A DNA stretch of 64,000 nucleotides from Nostoc flagelliforme FACHB-838 (GTDB lineage: Bacteria > Cyanobacteriota > Cyanobacteriia > Cyanobacteriales > Nostocaceae): contig NZ_JACJSI010000002.1 of the NCBI RefSeq assembly GCF_014698065.1, positions 124,001 through 188,000 of the forward strand. The letters run 5' to 3'. Below, piece after piece: positions 62,543-64,000 of this stretch. Each line of letters opens with the position of its first letter. Within the stretch, counting starts at the first letter, position 1. The notes beneath the pieces are model-generated. The model did not search any database, had not been told where the DNA came from, and saw nothing but the letters and a program-made list of their open reading frames with translations. The position numbers and the translations under genes are program-made.

Positions 62543-63196
62543 GTGATTAAAGTTTCAGCTTTTAGCATTAAAATCTTAGCAGCAGTATTCATGATTATGG
62601 ATCATGTGTGCTATTTGCTAATGCCAGATTTGGTAATCTTGCACTTATTAGGGCGATTGAGCTTTCCACTGTTTGCATGGCTTTTGGTTGAGGGCGAAAA
62701 ACACACCCAAAATGTATACCGCTATGGGAGGAGACTATTAATTACAGCAATTATATCCCAACCATTTTATAGTGTTGTTTTTCAGAGATTGTCACTTAAT
62801 ATTCTCTTCATGCTTTTGCTTGGACTTGTGATGTTGCGCTTAGTAAAGCGTTACCCGCAATTATGGCAGCAATTAATAATTATTGGATTATGTGCAGCAG
62901 TTGCCGAGAGCCTGCGCGTTGAATATGGAGCGTATGGGATTGGAGTAATTTTCTTGATGTCCCTAACAGATAAACTCAAGCCTATAGTATGGTTGCTCTA
63001 TTGGTGCAGCTTTCACTTTTTTATTTTAGTAATCCTATCTGTGTTTAATATCTCTCAAAGTTGGGCAATTTTTGCAGGATTCATTGTTTTTCAATTCAAT
63101 GGTCGACAGGGTTCACGGGCTAAATGGTTTTATATGTTCTACCCGGCTCATTTAATAATTTTAGGTATGATCAATTATTTAATACAGTCTAGGTAA
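62543..63196 (+). CDS. TraX-family membrane protein
   Basis: The frame starts with GTG at 62543 (read as Met, then IKVSAFSIKILAAVFMIMDH) and encodes 217 residues with about six membrane segments. The TraX signature is present in IMDHVCYLLMPDLVILHLLG, RLSFPLFAWLLVEGEKHTQN and YRYGRRLLITAIISQPFYSV, with the GRLSFPLFAWLL motif and a C-terminal YMFYPAHLIILGMINYL. TraX was named from F plasmid pilin acetylation; most chromosomal members have no known substrate. The region around it lacks conjugation genes. Confidence 0.85.
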   Translation: MIKVSAFSIKILAAVFMIMDHVCYLLMPDLVILHLLGRLSFPLFAWLLVEGEKHTQNVYRYGRRLLITAIISQPFYSVVFQRLSLNILFMLLLGLVMLRLVKRYPQLWQQLIIIGLCAAVAESLRVEYGAYGIGVIFLMSLTDKLKPIVWLLYWCSFHFFILVILSVFNISQSWAIFAGFIVFQFNGRQGSRAKWFYMFYPAHLIILGMINYLIQSR

Positions 63197-63698
63197 GATT
63201 GAAGATTTGATAAGCGTGACTGTCGGATCATAGTTCAAGCCAAAGTCGGCAGCAAAAAGATTGAACCAGAGGCATTCCTTAAGCCTGCAACACATACAGT
63301 AATTAAAAAAACTAATTTAAGCAATTGCAAAATTTTATTTTATTACCGAAAAATTCAAAAATCAGATATATTTATCTACATAGATAGATGCTATAGAGAT
63401 AAATATCTTACTTTAGAAAGATACCTTTTTCAAAAACTACTTTTGTTTGACCAGAAATTGAAAAACAAATAGTAGATATACATTTCATCCAATGATATTC
63501 ATCAGATAAATCTTATAAATCTTAGTCTTTTGTTAACGTTTACCAGTTATGATGCCAGAGTAGTGAATGATAATGATTCACATTTGGATATCTAGGGATA
63601 ATTGTGTCATCCAGAAAATATACCCTAGATTTATCCTGCAAGCTGCAAAATGTAGCCGAAAGCAACTACTGAATAGGTAAATCTTTAAGGTAATAACC
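63197..63698. other. AT-rich spacer upstream of the carotenoid-protein gene
   Basis: About 500 bp with no gene. It should hold the promoter of the carotenoid protein gene; no motif is assigned. The minus strand of 63330-63410 is AT-rich with no structure. Confidence 0.45.
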
Positions 63699-64000
63699 AT
63701 GAGTTATACTATCGAGTCTGCACGCAATATTTTCTCTAACACTCAAGTGGCAGACGCTGTTCCAGCCACTACAGCAATGTTTGCTGAACTCAATATTGAC
63801 GATCAATTAGCATTTCTTTGGTATGCCTACGCTGAACTAGGTCGTACAATTACTCCAGCTGCTCCCGGAAAAGCTAATCTCCAATTAATGGAAGGTATAT
63901 TCAACGACATTAAGCAGATGTCTCATGAACAACAAACGCAGTTAATGAGAGATTTAGCGAGTAATGCTGACACTCCCATCAGCCGTTCTTATGCATACTT
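63699..64000 (+). CDS. Orange carotenoid protein / helical carotenoid protein, N-terminal domain, 3' end outside window
   Basis: From ATG at 63699 the visible 100 codons give MSYTIESARNIFSNTQVADA, VPATTAMFAELNIDDQLAFL, WYAYAELGRTITPAAPGKAN and LMRDLASNADTPISRSYAYF. This is the OCP N-terminal (all-helical, carotenoid-binding) domain. The full length is needed to tell an OCP (two domains, photoprotective quencher) from a helical carotenoid protein (N-terminal domain alone, about 160 residues). It is the last gene seen in the nifD-element part. Confidence 0.85.
   Translation, partial: MSYTIESARNIFSNTQVADAVPATTAMFAELNIDDQLAFLWYAYAELGRTITPAAPGKANLQLMEGIFNDIKQMSHEQQTQLMRDLASNADTPISRSYAY

Larger units (their letters stand above)
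55351..64000. mobile_element. Interior of the nifD excision element, at least 8.65 kb, right border not seen
   Basis: From the 11-bp site to the window end the DNA is non-nif: an EcsC-like gene, several toxin/antitoxin genes and relics, PIN-tail repeats, PPK2, TraX-like and a carotenoid-protein gene. Elements at this site range widely in size in the literature. No recombinase gene is seen here. The right border could also have been lost, in which case the genes would be ordinary chromosomal DNA next to a dead nifD. Confidence 0.6.

Overview
The window comes from a filamentous, heterocyst-forming, nitrogen-fixing cyanobacterium of the Nostoc/Anabaena group. The evidence is the dense GCGATCGC (HIP1) palindromes, heptamer repeats of the kind known from these genomes, a nif cluster in the order nifB-fdxN-nifS-nifU-glbN-nifH-nifD, and nifD interrupted at the 11-bp sequence used by the nifD excision element. 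A cyanoglobin gene (glbN) between nifU and nifH is the arrangement known from Nostoc commune and relatives. No rRNA, tRNA or CRISPR array was recognised.

Layout. 1-6.7 kb: a partial pathogen-related family gene, pdxJ, a Uma2 fragment, a hicB gene with a broken hicA, a membrane-anchored caspase-like protein with an EACC1-like partner, and ilvD. 7-10 kb: two RTX calcium-binding repeat proteins. 10.3-17.7 kb: a 1039-residue membrane protein built of about seven repeats, facing a group of small stress or membrane proteins (glycine-zipper, BON lipoprotein, CAAD, acidic hydrophilic). 17.9-29.3 kb: mostly housekeeping genes (metallophosphoesterase, lipid kinase, lumenal cyclophilin, efp, accB, ArsR-type regulator, GerMN protein, proS, acyltransferase), then an orphan RHH antitoxin and a Uma2 protein. 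29.4-33.6 kb, minus strand: the accessory nif operon nifP - Asr1405-like - DUF2949 - nifV - nifZ - nifT, then a thioredoxin-like ferredoxin. 33.6-39.2 kb: accessory DNA with a 42-bp tandem array, an HNH endonuclease, HicB-like and other small genes, and a NACHT/HEAT gene broken by a deletion. 39.2-45.2 kb: two secreted sorbosone-dehydrogenase-like proteins with one and three C-terminal beta/gamma-crystallin modules, together with one intact and two decayed copies of an alcohol-dehydrogenase-type gene, apparently a decayed tandem duplication. 45.3-46.8 kb: a broken xisH, an intact xisI and a Uma2 gene. 47.9-55.4 kb: the main nif cluster.

From 55,340 to the window end the DNA is most simply read as the interior of a nifD excision element of at least 8.65 kb. 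NifD is cut three codons after the conserved FeMo-cofactor ligand His. The DNA beyond holds an EcsC-like protein, decayed or intact toxin-antitoxin genes, four copies of a PIN-toxin tail, a polyphosphate kinase 2, a TraX-like membrane protein and the start of an orange-carotenoid-protein/helical-carotenoid-protein gene. The second border, the recombinase xisA, the rest of nifD and nifK are not in the window.

A theme runs through the accessory regions: toxin-type genes (HicA, XisH, two PIN-type toxins) each carry a single in-frame stop in otherwise well-preserved reading frames, while the neighbouring antitoxin-type genes are intact.
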